64,000 bases of DNA, from positions 62,001 to 126,000 of the forward strand of contig VGBR01000005.1 in NCBI GenBank assembly GCA_016870355.1, in the 5' to 3' direction. Below, in pieces: positions 24,714 to 32,313 of this stretch. This stretch comes from Actinomycetota bacterium. Lineage in GTDB: Bacteria > Actinomycetota > Acidimicrobiia > IMCC26256 > PALSA-555. Position numbers and translations under genes: made by a program. Below the pieces are notes generated by a model. The model was not told where the DNA came from. It worked only from the letters and a program-made list of their open reading frames with translations, and did not search any database. Positions within the stretch are counted from its first letter, which is position 1, and each line of letters starts with the position of its first letter.

Positions 24714-25619
24714 CTAGCGAACTCCGAGGTACTGGTACCACCGTTGCTTGGAGCGGTCGGTGAACTCGACAGCCCCGTTGCGTTGCTGCCAGCTCACGAG
24801 CACTTCCTCATCCTCGAGGAACGAGACGAGATCCTCGTTGGGCTTGTGCACGAACGCCATCCAGAGGCTGCCGCGGAGCCACAGCTCCCGCACCGACTCT
24901 CGCTCGATGCGCCACTTGAGCTCGCGAAGCGCGCCGATGGAGCTGAGCGCGGTAGCGCGAGCGCTCACACCCTTCGTTCGTTGCACGTCGATAATGACCA
25001 CATCGCGGACGCGGCGGGCGACCAACCACGGCTCGGTCCCTTCGCCAGCGTGCACACCGACGGCGAAGTCCTGCGATCGCAGCAGCCGGGCGATGGGACC
25101 AAGCACTTCGTCCCGTGCCGGCTGGCGTGCGCCCCCACCCTTGATCGCAGACCGCCACGCGGTGACGTTGAGACCGCCGAGCATCTCGGCATCGCGATCG
25201 GCGCGTTCGCGCTGCCACGCCTCCAGCACCTTGAGCGCCCGCGGGCGGTAGTCGAGTGACACCGCGCCTTGGCGCAGCTCTGGCACCCAGCGCCGAATGG
25301 AGACGGCTGGAAGTGGATCGGCGGCGAGCACGCGCGTGCGGGCACGATCGATCGTGACGGTGACCGTTGGCCTCGCCGACTTCGTTGGACGACGGGCGCG
25401 GCCTACCGCGACGACGCCGGCCTCGAGATCGTCGGTGTAGAACCACATCTGATCGCCGGCGGCAACGTCGACGAGCGTGCCGCGCACCTCACAGATCGCC
25501 CGGGCGAGCCGATCAGTGAGTGCCGCGTCCTGCAGCTTGACGAACGAGTTCTCGATCGTGCGGCCGTTCGTCTGCGCGAACCGGAGATGACGCGACACGG
25601 GCACGAGCCAGGCACTCAC
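24714..25619 (-). CDS. EVE/PUA-like N-terminus with uncharacterised C-terminal domain
   Basis: A 301-residue protein I do not recognise as a whole. Residues 1-110 look like an EVE/PUA-type fold, a class that reads modified bases: SAWLVPVSRHLRFAQTNGRT, then VAAGDQMWFYTDDLEAGVVA. The last ~120 residues have an alpha/beta pattern, WLVARRVRDVVIIDVQRTKG followed by a long charged helix with RELKWR. This could be a degenerate PD-(D/E)XK nuclease, but that is a guess. A perfect palindrome covers its ribosome site. It interrupts the steroid block, suggesting later insertion. It could belong to a restriction-like defence or an RNA-binding role. Confidence 0.6.
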   Translation of the reverse strand: MSAWLVPVSRHLRFAQTNGRTIENSFVKLQDAALTDRLARAICEVRGTLVDVAAGDQMWFYTDDLEAGVVAVGRARRPTKSARPTVTVTIDRARTRVLAADPLPAVSIRRWVPELRQGAVSLDYRPRALKVLEAWQRERADRDAEMLGGLNVTAWRSAIKGGGARQPARDEVLGPIARLLRSQDFAVGVHAGEGTEPWLVARRVRDVVIIDVQRTKGVSARATALSSIGALRELKWRIERESVRELWLRGSLWMAFVHKPNEDLVSFLEDEEVLVSWQQRNGAVEFTDRSKQRWYQYLGVR

Positions 25620-25638
25620 GAGGACCAGTCTGGTCCTC
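25620..25638. promoter_or_regulatory. Perfect palindrome over the ribosome site of the EVE-like gene
   Basis: GAGGACCAG-A-CTGGTCCTC on the minus strand, nine-base arms and a single central base, directly abutting GTG 25619. In RNA it would hide the GGGAGGA ribosome site; as DNA it could be an operator. Confidence 0.6.
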
Positions 25639-25665
25639 CCACCATGGCCGATCTACGGATGGTGG

Positions 25666-26442
25666 TTATGGATGCTGGCTGCTCACCGAGATGACCTCGC
25701 CGGTCATGTAGGAGGAGTAGTCGCTCGCCAGGAACACGATCACGTTCGCGACCTCCCACGGTTCCGCGGCCCGTCCGAACGCTTCGCGCTCGGTGAGCTC
25801 GGCGAGCAGCTCGTCAGTGGTGGTCTTCGCCAAGAAGGGATGCATCGCGAGGCTCGGCGCGACCGCGTTCACCCGCACACCGTGCGGCGCGGCTTCGAGC
25901 GCAGCGCAACGGGTGAGCGCCATCACGCCTGCCTTCGCGGCAGCGTAGTGCGCTTGGCCCGCTTGCGCGCGCCACCCGAGCACCGACGCGTTGTTGACGA
26001 TCGCGCCGGAACCACGCGGCAGCATGTGACGCATCGCGGCCCGAGTGCAATGGAACGTGCCGTTGAGGGTCACGTCGAGCACCGCGCTCCACTCGTCGTC
26101 GGTCATATCGACGAGGTCAGCCGTGCCGCCGAGCCCCGCGTTGTTCACCATCACGTCGACTCGCTCGTGCGCCGCGATGGCCTTGCTGAGGAGGCGACCG
26201 ACCTGGTCGTCGTCACGGACGTCGCACACGACGGAGAGAGGCACGGTCCCGCAGGTCTCGCCGAGCTGCTCGGCGGCTTCACCCAGACGACGTTCGTGGT
26301 GATCGCTGACGACGACGGTCGCGCCTTCGAGTGCGCAGCGGGTGGCCGTCGCGAAGCCGATCCCGGTGCCGGCCGCGGCGGTGACCACGACGACCTTGCC
26401 GTCAAGGAGGTCTCGCGCCGAGGGTGGCTCGATCGTTGTCAC
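25666..26442 (-). CDS. ipdF: Steroid C-ring hydroxyacyl-CoA dehydrogenase IpdF
   Basis: A 258-residue SDR nearly identical in its landmarks to mycobacterial IpdF (Rv3559c): DGKVVVVTAAAGTGIG, ISDHHERRLGE-type segment (SDHHERRLGEAAEQL), NNAGLGG, VNNASVLGWRAQAGQAHYAA and SSYMTGEVISVSSQHP. IpdF oxidises the 5-hydroxyl of the HIP-CoA intermediate. The GTG start overlaps the fadE30 stop by four bases, so it is co-translated with fadE30. Confidence 0.93.
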   Translation of the reverse strand: MTTIEPPSARDLLDGKVVVVTAAAGTGIGFATATRCALEGATVVVSDHHERRLGEAAEQLGETCGTVPLSVVCDVRDDDQVGRLLSKAIAAHERVDVMVNNAGLGGTADLVDMTDDEWSAVLDVTLNGTFHCTRAAMRHMLPRGSGAIVNNASVLGWRAQAGQAHYAAAKAGVMALTRCAALEAAPHGVRVNAVAPSLAMHPFLAKTTTDELLAELTEREAFGRAAEPWEVANVIVFLASDYSSYMTGEVISVSSQHP

Positions 26443-27617
26443 ACCGGCTCCTTCGGCAGTCCTAGGGCGCGCTCACCGATGATGTTGCGCTGGATCTCGT
26501 TCGAGCCGCCATAGATGGTGTCGGCGCGGGTGTAGAGGAACATGCGCTGGAAGGTTGACAGATCGTAGGGACCCTCGCCAGCGATCTCGCCGTCTGGCCC
26601 CAACACGTCGAGCGCAAGCTCACCGAGCGAGCGGTGGAACGTGGCCCAGTACAGCTTGTGCACCGCGGTCAGTGGGGTCATCTCCGCGCGCGACAACGGC
26701 TCGAGGGCGCGCAACGCATTGAAGCGCATGATGCGCAACCCGATCGTCGCTTCGGCCAACCGTTGGCGCACGATGGGATCTTCGAGTCGACCGTTCTTCG
26801 TGGCGATCTCACGGATCGCAGTGAGCTCGTTCTCGAAGTTCAGCTGCTGACCGAGCGTGAGTGCGCCGCGCTCGAACGCGAGCGTGCCCATCGCGACCTT
26901 CCAGCCCTCGTTGACGGCTCCGACCACGTTCTCCGCTGATGTGCGCGCGCCTTCGAAGAACACCTCGTTGAACTCCGAGGTGCCCGTCACCTGTTGAATC
27001 GGGCGGATCTCGATCCCGTCCTGCCGCATCGGCACCAAGAGGTACGAGATGCCCTTGTGCTTCGGGGCGTCCCGGTCAGTGCGGCAGAGGACGAAGCACC
27101 AATCGGACCAATGCGCCAGCGATGTCCAGACCTTCTGTCCGTGGATCACCCACTCGTCGCCATCGAGCTCGGCTCGGGTCGCCACGTTCGCGAGGTCCGA
27201 ACCGGCGTCGGGCTCCGAGTAGCCCTGGCACCACAGCTCGGTGCCGCTCGCGATGGCAGGAAGGAAGCGCTGCTTCTGCGCGTCGGACCCGAAGTGGATG
27301 ATCGTCGGACCAAGGAGACCCTCGCCCACGATGCCGACGCGCCCAGGGCCCTGCGCACGCGCGTACTCCTCGTAGAAGATCACTTGCTGGGTGAGCGACA
27401 GCCCGCGGCCGCCGTACTCCTTCGGCCACGCGACGCACGTCCAGCCGGCGGCACCGAGGGCGCGCTCCCACTCGAGTCGCTCCTCGAACAGCGCATGCTC
27501 GTCGCCCGGACCGCCGCGGCCGCGCACGCCAGCGAACTCCCCCGCCAGCGCATCAGTGAGCCATTCCCGCGCCTCATGCCGGAACGCTTCGTCCTCGGCT
27601 GACCACCGCAGGTCCAT
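26439..27617 (-). CDS. fadE30: Acyl-CoA dehydrogenase FadE30
   Basis: A 392-residue dehydrogenase closely matching mycobacterial FadE30 in order and wording of motifs: LAGEFAGVRGRGGPGDEHAL, ELWCQGYSEPDAGSDLA, GQKVWTSLAHWSDWCFVL, TSEFNEVFFEGART and TRADTIYGGSNEIQRNI. FadE30 desaturates the 5-OH-HIP-CoA propionyl side chain. ATG 27617 overlaps the stop of a 32-codon upstream frame (TGATG). It and ipdF form a coupled pair. Confidence 0.92.
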   Translation of the reverse strand: MDLRWSAEDEAFRHEAREWLTDALAGEFAGVRGRGGPGDEHALFEERLEWERALGAAGWTCVAWPKEYGGRGLSLTQQVIFYEEYARAQGPGRVGIVGEGLLGPTIIHFGSDAQKQRFLPAIASGTELWCQGYSEPDAGSDLANVATRAELDGDEWVIHGQKVWTSLAHWSDWCFVLCRTDRDAPKHKGISYLLVPMRQDGIEIRPIQQVTGTSEFNEVFFEGARTSAENVVGAVNEGWKVAMGTLAFERGALTLGQQLNFENELTAIREIATKNGRLEDPIVRQRLAEATIGLRIMRFNALRALEPLSRAEMTPLTAVHKLYWATFHRSLGELALDVLGPDGEIAGEGPYDLSTFQRMFLYTRADTIYGGSNEIQRNIIGERALGLPKEPV

Positions 27618-27715
27618 CAGTTCTCGGTCGCTCTCTGCGGGCCGGGATACCCAGCCCGCGGTCGTTCGCTCCCTGGGCGAGCTCCCTTTGCTTCGCTTCG
27701 GTCGCGGCGCGGCAT
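27617..27715 (-). CDS. Possible 32-residue upstream ORF coupled to fadE30
   Basis: ATG 27715 stands six bases after a TACGAT -10 box, the same arrangement as real genes here. The frame ends in TGA overlapping the fadE30 ATG (TGATG). The peptide is basic and Gly/Pro/Arg-rich and is encoded by dispersed-repeat-like DNA, so it is more likely a leader that passes ribosomes to fadE30 than a folded protein. Confidence 0.4.
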   Translation of the reverse strand: MPRRDRSEAKGARPGSERPRAGYPGPQRATEN

Positions 27716-27721
27716 CCCGAC

Positions 27722-27748
27722 ATCGTACGACTGGTTCTTCATTACGAT
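27722..27748. promoter_or_regulatory. Divergent TACGAT -10 boxes, fadE30 leader and MaoC gene
   Basis: TACGAT occurs on both strands: 27727-27722 (minus) and 27743-27748 (plus). Each ends six bases before an ATG, at 27715 and 27755. Confidence 0.55.
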
Positions 27749-27754
27749 CGCTTG

Positions 27755-28204
27755 ATGGAATTTGATGACGCAGACGCACTCAAGGCGGCAGTTGGTCAGC
27801 ACCTCGGCTACAGCGAGTGGACGACGATCGACCAGGAGCGCATTGACAAGTTCGCTGATGCGACGGGCGACCACCAGTGGATCCATGTGGATCCCGAGCG
27901 AGCGAAGAGTGGCCCGTTCGGCGCGACGATCGCCCACGGCTATCTCACGCTGTCGATCACCAACCTCTTTCTTCCTGAGCTGCTCGCCGTGCCGAACGCA
28001 TCCGCAGGCATCAACTACGGAGCGAACAAGGTGAGGTTCCCGGCACCGGTACAGGTGGGTTCACGCATCCGCATGGGCTGCGAGATCCTGGAGGTCGACG
28101 ACGTGCCCGGCGGCGTGCAGGTCGTGACGCGCAACACGGTCGAGGTCGAGGGCAGCGACAAGCCGGCATGCGTCGTCGACGCGGTCAGCCGCCTGTTCTT
28201 CTGA
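27755..28204 (+). CDS. MaoC-type (R)-enoyl-CoA hydratase, HtdZ/Rv0130-like
   Basis: A 149-residue single hot-dog hydratase. The catalytic signature is FADATGDHQWIHVDPERAKSGP with Asp and His, then IAHGYLTLSI; INYGANKVRFPAPVQVGSRIR and KPACVVDAVSRLF match mycobacterial HtdZ (Rv0130). It adds water to trans-2-enoyl-CoA, giving the (R)-3-hydroxy product. It has its own leaderless-type promoter and ends at a palindromic terminator. Confidence 0.92.
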   Translation: MEFDDADALKAAVGQHLGYSEWTTIDQERIDKFADATGDHQWIHVDPERAKSGPFGATIAHGYLTLSITNLFLPELLAVPNASAGINYGANKVRFPAPVQVGSRIRMGCEILEVDDVPGGVQVVTRNTVEVEGSDKPACVVDAVSRLFF

Positions 28205-28217
28205 CAGTCCTCCAGGA

Positions 28218-28264
28218 TTTCCGGCACGCTGGCAGACACATGGAGTCAGTCAGCGTGCCGAAAA
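28218..28264. terminator. Bidirectional terminator-like palindrome between convergent genes
   Basis: Perfect ten-base stem CGGCACGCTG/CAGCGTGCCG with a 19-base loop, TTT on the left and AAAA on the right, placed between the stops of the MaoC gene (28204) and the convergent hydrolase (28274). It works in either direction on paper and resembles the palindrome at 35117. Confidence 0.65.
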
Positions 28265-28273
28265 GCCCGAGAG

Positions 28274-29884
28274 CTACGCGAGCCAGCGCTCGAGGTTGGT
28301 GCGGACGGCGTTGCAACCCCGGTCGTTGAGGTCGGCGTTCCATCGCGTCTCGAGTGAGGTGACGAGGCTGGGTGCCTGCCACGCGGCGGCGCCGTAGCTC
28401 ACTGCTCCCGCGGTGAACCCCCAGAAGTAGGAGCCGTCCGCGCGCCGACCATCGACCACGGCACGGATCATCCGCTGCGTAGTGCCGTCACCGAGCAGAC
28501 CACCGTGAAACGCGGGCACGAAGGCGTGGCGATAGCCGATGTCGAACGGTGCCGGCGCCGCAACGCCCGAATCGAGCGGAAGCACCGCGAATGACGGCAT
28601 CGACGGTGGTGGACACGCGAGCAACCGACGCAACGCTGGTTCCTGACCGACGATCGATCGGAAGAGCGGCGTTCCTGTCGACACGTCGACCGGGCTGATC
28701 CACGCGAGCGCACTCGAGATGCCGTCGAGCACGGCGCCCGTTGCGACCCCCCAGCCCTCGTCGCCGGGGTGCGGATAGTGCACGCGGCCGGGCTCGACGA
28801 GGGGACTGAGCAGCACGAGCGCGCGAACCGGCGCATCGGGCGTGCCCGCAACGTAGGCCTGTGCGATGAGCGCGCCTTGGCTCTCGGCAACGATGCTCAC
28901 CGGCTCGCCAGCGTCCTGCTCCAGAGCGCGCACCTGGCGTCCCAACTCGCGCGCCAAGGCGCGCACCGATCGATGTGTGTCGACTCGTGCATAGGCACGC
29001 GGCTCACCGTCGCGACCTAGGCCGCGGTACGAGAAGCGCTCGATCCTGTAGTCGCCATCGAGCCACTGGCGCGTGACGCCATCCCAACGCGAGTTGAAGC
29101 CCTTCACGATGAGGACCGGCGGACCCGAGGCGTCGGCATCCGCCCGGGGCAGGTCAGTGCGACCAGCTTCGACTGCGATGGCGATCGAGAAGCCCGCCAC
29201 GGTGCCCACGACGACGATCGCCACGATGCCGGCGATCCCGACCAGCGCGAACGGGCGGCGACGCGGCGCGACCGGCGGACGGCGGGCGAGGTGGTGCACG
29301 ATCCGCACGCGGTAGTACGTCACCGCGGAGGCGCCGATGACGCCGGCCAGCACTGGACGCAGCCACGTCGGTGCGGCCGCGATCGCTCCCCCGCTCACGG
29401 TCAAGGCGACGAACGTCCACAGGAACGAGCGCGTGCTCGCGCGCGTCGGCGGATCGCGCCACCACGAGCGTGTCACGACTCCGTGGTGCAGCAGCGCACC
29501 GAGCATGAGCACCACGGGCACCGCAACGAAGAAGAGCCACGAGAGCGACGTGACGGCCATCGACACCGTCAAGGCTGCGAAGGGCACCATCAGCACCGCT
29601 TGTGCACCCGTAAAGGCAAGGCTCTGGCGGAGCTGATGGCGCCAGACCGGAACGTCGACATCGATCGGCCACGCGGCTCGCACGAGCGCGGCGTCGAGCA
29701 CCGCGCGCGCGCCGACGAGCGCCAACGCGAGCGCGACGAAGCCGATCCACGAGGAGTGGTACACGAGCAACCAGCGAAGGTCGTGGAACACGCCGAACGG
29801 CGCGAACGCGACGACTTGCGGTGACAGCGCGGCCGCGGCGGGCGGACCGATGAGAACGACGAGCAGCGCCTCGAGCGCGGGCAA
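28274..29884 (-). CDS. Membrane-anchored alpha/beta hydrolase (lipase-like)
   Basis: A 536-residue protein. Roughly the first 240 residues hold six or seven hydrophobic segments. After residue ~250 there is an alpha/beta hydrolase domain: PPVLIVKGFNSRWDG, the nucleophile elbow AESQGAL, and a late Asp and His region (YRHAFVPAFHGGLLGDG). The first standard start is TTG 29884. However, the frame continues upstream in a sensible hydrophobic way (SLRNRSLLLVLSGG) to an ATA at 29935-29933 overlapping the stop of the DUF3566 gene, so the true start may be there. Substrate unknown; probably lipid. Confidence 0.75.
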   Translation of the reverse strand: MPALEALLVVLIGPPAAAALSPQVVAFAPFGVFHDLRWLLVYHSSWIGFVALALALVGARAVLDAALVRAAWPIDVDVPVWRHQLRQSLAFTGAQAVLMVPFAALTVSMAVTSLSWLFFVAVPVVLMLGALLHHGVVTRSWWRDPPTRASTRSFLWTFVALTVSGGAIAAAPTWLRPVLAGVIGASAVTYYRVRIVHHLARRPPVAPRRRPFALVGIAGIVAIVVVGTVAGFSIAIAVEAGRTDLPRADADASGPPVLIVKGFNSRWDGVTRQWLDGDYRIERFSYRGLGRDGEPRAYARVDTHRSVRALARELGRQVRALEQDAGEPVSIVAESQGALIAQAYVAGTPDAPVRALVLLSPLVEPGRVHYPHPGDEGWGVATGAVLDGISSALAWISPVDVSTGTPLFRSIVGQEPALRRLLACPPPSMPSFAVLPLDSGVAAPAPFDIGYRHAFVPAFHGGLLGDGTTQRMIRAVVDGRRADGSYFWGFTAGAVSYGAAAWQAPSLVTSLETRWNADLNDRGCNAVRTNLERWLA

Positions 29885-29928
29885 CCCGCCGCTGAGGACG
29901 AGGAGCAGTGACCGGTTGCGCAGCGACT

Positions 29929-30489
29929 CTATGTCCGCCGGGTGCGGGTGGTCGCGCGGCGACGCTTGGGCTTGAGCGCAGCCTGGAGCTCGCTCTTCGA
30001 CATCGATGATCGACCGGCGATGCCCTTGCGCTTGGCCTCGGTGTAGAGCTCGTCGAAGCTGAGGTCGTCGTCGTTCTCCACCGGCTCCGCGATCGCCGGG
30101 CGGTCGGGCGCGCTGGCGAGCTGTTGGTCTTGGATCACTTCGAGGTTCACGCCGGTCCGATTCGAGATGAGGTTGTACAGGGCCAGCAGTCCGACCGCGA
30201 GCGCCACGATGAACGCGGTGAACAGCGCGCCGATCAGCAACACGTAGAACCAGTCAGCGAGGTCGTCAGCCTGGAAGTCGCTCTCCCCGACCTGGCGCAT
30301 GAGACCCTCGACCGCCGCGGTCATCCCGTTGGCGAGGAGCCAGGGCAGGAACGCGGCCAGGAAGAAGATCAGGAACGCCGCGCCGATGAAGGCGCCGATG
30401 ACGATCGCGGCCGACCGCAGGTCGAACTCTCTGACGACCTCACCGGACTCGCGGTGGGCGTCGCGCGTGAACGGAGTAAGCGCGCGCAT
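29929..30489 (-). CDS. DUF3566-like membrane protein with C-terminal Rho-N/SAP-like helix
   Basis: A 186-residue protein. Two transmembrane segments lie at about residues 28-52 and 83-108, the second followed by YNLISNRTGVNLEV, which fits the DUF3566 family of actinobacterial membrane proteins. The tail has a small helix-extension motif of Rho N-terminal type (LSFDELYTEAKRKGIAGRSS) and a basic end (KPKRRRATTRTRR), suggesting nucleic-acid contact. The combination is uncommon. It is likely co-transcribed with the downstream hydrolase. Confidence 0.7.
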   Translation of the reverse strand: MRALTPFTRDAHRESGEVVREFDLRSAAIVIGAFIGAAFLIFFLAAFLPWLLANGMTAAVEGLMRQVGESDFQADDLADWFYVLLIGALFTAFIVALAVGLLALYNLISNRTGVNLEVIQDQQLASAPDRPAIAEPVENDDDLSFDELYTEAKRKGIAGRSSMSKSELQAALKPKRRRATTRTRRT

Positions 30490-30503
30490 TGGGAGCCAAG
30501 CGT

Positions 30504-30570
30504 AGGCGGCGGCTTTGCCGACCGTCGGAGCGTGGAGGCCGCAGCTTGCAAGGCCGACCCATGGAGGTGG
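30504..30570. repeat. Dispersed GC-rich repeat upstream of the DUF3566 gene
   Basis: Carries the shared 19-mer GCGGCGGCTTTGCCGACCG (30506-30524) and then GGAG...CGACCCATGGAGG, parallel in layout to the copy at 24641. A GGGCCGGGCGGCCC hairpin follows near 30573-30590. Confidence 0.7.
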
Positions 30571-30601
30571 CGCGGGCCGGGCGGCCCGCGGTGTCGAGCA
30601 G

Positions 30602-31432
30602 CTAGGCGGTGGGCTCGACTCTGACCGGCGCGGTGAGGTCGACCTCGACCGGCATGCGGCGCAGCACGCCCAACCGCAGCCCGGCGACGATCGTGCCCGT
30701 CACCAGCGCGAAGAGTGCGGCCGCCGACAAGGCGTTGCGGGCCGCGACCGACATGTGCCCCGCCAGCACCGACAGGGTGACGATGTTCAGCAGTGCGTGC
30801 ACGATCGTTGCCGGCACGAGCGCGCCGGTACGTAGCACCGCGTAGCCGAGCACCATCCCGAGGCTCGCGAACGGAAGGGCGGTCAACGCGTCGCTCATCT
30901 GGGCGATGTGGCCGGGCAGTGCGCTGAACACAAGGCTGCCGATGACCAGCGCAGCGAGTCCTGGCGCGAGACCCCATTCGCTTGCGTTACACCAGTCGCG
31001 TCCGAGCATCCGAGTGATCGCCGCGCCAACGACGACGATGACGGCGAGGCGGTAGACAAGCTCCTCACCGAGCGCGGCGAGCAGCAGGCCCGTTGCCTCG
31101 TCCCACCCGCCGACTTTCGTCGCGTACGACACGAACGCGTAGACCATGACGCCCCCACCGATCACGAGGAACTCCCGCCATGCGCGTCGGTTGGCGCGGT
31201 CGAAGCCGAGCCGGTTCAGACCGATCATCCACGCGAACAGCAACCCGAGCGGCATCGCCGGGGAGAGCGGCACCCGCCCGAGTGATCCGAACGAGATCCC
31301 TGCCCACGCGGTGACCACATCGAGCGTCACGGCCAGCGCAGCCACGCCGATCACGAGCGAGGTGAACGGCCACCGGGTCCAGCGCAACCAGTTCCACCTC
31401 GTTCGGACCGCGGGCGTACCCGCGTGCTTCAT
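30602..31432 (-). CDS. CPBP-family intramembrane metalloprotease
   Basis: A 276-residue polytopic membrane protein with about seven hydrophobic segments. The CPBP/Abi motifs are visible: the Glu-Glu pair in LLAALGEELVYR (motif 1), and His residues in VFSALPGHIAQ and ATIVHALLNIV (motifs 2-4). Such proteases process membrane substrates or tolerate bacteriocins. ATG 31432 is chosen at the start of the basic leader before the first membrane segment; the frame is open further upstream. Confidence 0.8.
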   Translation of the reverse strand: MKHAGTPAVRTRWNWLRWTRWPFTSLVIGVAALAVTLDVVTAWAGISFGSLGRVPLSPAMPLGLLFAWMIGLNRLGFDRANRRAWREFLVIGGGVMVYAFVSYATKVGGWDEATGLLLAALGEELVYRLAVIVVVGAAITRMLGRDWCNASEWGLAPGLAALVIGSLVFSALPGHIAQMSDALTALPFASLGMVLGYAVLRTGALVPATIVHALLNIVTLSVLAGHMSVAARNALSAAALFALVTGTIVAGLRLGVLRRMPVEVDLTAPVRVEPTA

Positions 31433-31578
31433 CGCGTGCCTCAACGAGACGTCCTCATGAATGCCCACTCCCGCTCCTCCCGCGGTAGCCCCACGGGCAG
31501 TCTCCCGCAGACCACCGAGAGTGGGCAAGTGAGGACGCTGATGCGCGCGGAGGGTGCTTGCGTGGGGAAGGAAGCGCC

Positions 31579-32292
31579 CTAGGAGAGGTGGCTGCCGAAC
31601 CACTCCAACGCCCGTCCCCAGGCGTCCTTGGCTGCCTCGGGGTGGTACGACGCCCGGGCATCGCAGTAAAAGCCGTGCTCGGCGCCTTCGTAGCGGACGA
31701 TGTCGGTGGCCACGGCCGCGGGCTTCAGGGCCTCCCGCAGCTGCTCGACGTCCTCGATCGGGATGCCGGTGTCGGCATCGCCGAACAGCCCGAGCCAGGG
31801 GGTCTTCAGCGAAGCTGCCTCGTCGATGAGTGGGTCGAACGGGAGCATGCCCTTCGACGCGATGCCGCCGCCGTAGAAGCCGACGGCGGCCCCGATCGAG
31901 CGACGGGCGGCCACGAGGAACGTGGCCCGTCCACCGAAGCAGAACCCGACGATGCCGATCTGTTCATCGGAGAAGCCGGCGCCGCGCAGGTGATCGAGCG
32001 TCGCGTCGACGTCGACGAGCACCGCCTCGTCGGTCACGCCTTCGAAGAGCGAGAACATCTTCTCGTACTCCTCGTAGCCCGCGGTGCCCCCACCGCCGCG
32101 GTGGAACAGCGCGGGTGCGACGGCGTGGTAGCCGGCTGCCGCGGCCCGACGGGTGACGTCCTTGATGTGGTCGTTCACCCCGAACGCCTCTTGGATCGCG
32201 ATGACCGCGCCGCGCGCGTCTCCGTCGGGCGTCGCCTCGTAGACCTCCATCGGGCCGTCGCTGGTGTCGAGCGTGATCGAATGGTCTGGCAT
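31579..32292 (-). CDS. Dienelactone hydrolase family protein
   Basis: A 237-residue alpha/beta hydrolase. The nucleophile is Cys in GFCFGGRATF (DLH-type GxCxGG), with Asp in LFGDADTGIP and His in EGAEHGFYC. It would open a lactone or cleave an ester in aromatic or lipid catabolism. GGAGGA lies 16-11 bases before ATG 32292. It follows the zinc dehydrogenase gene by 21 bp and is likely in the same operon. Confidence 0.9.
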   Translation of the reverse strand: MPDHSITLDTSDGPMEVYEATPDGDARGAVIAIQEAFGVNDHIKDVTRRAAAAGYHAVAPALFHRGGGGTAGYEEYEKMFSLFEGVTDEAVLVDVDATLDHLRGAGFSDEQIGIVGFCFGGRATFLVAARRSIGAAVGFYGGGIASKGMLPFDPLIDEAASLKTPWLGLFGDADTGIPIEDVEQLREALKPAAVATDIVRYEGAEHGFYCDARASYHPEAAKDAWGRALEWFGSHLS

Positions 32293-32313
32293 CTCTGCTT
32301 GATCCTCCTGGAA

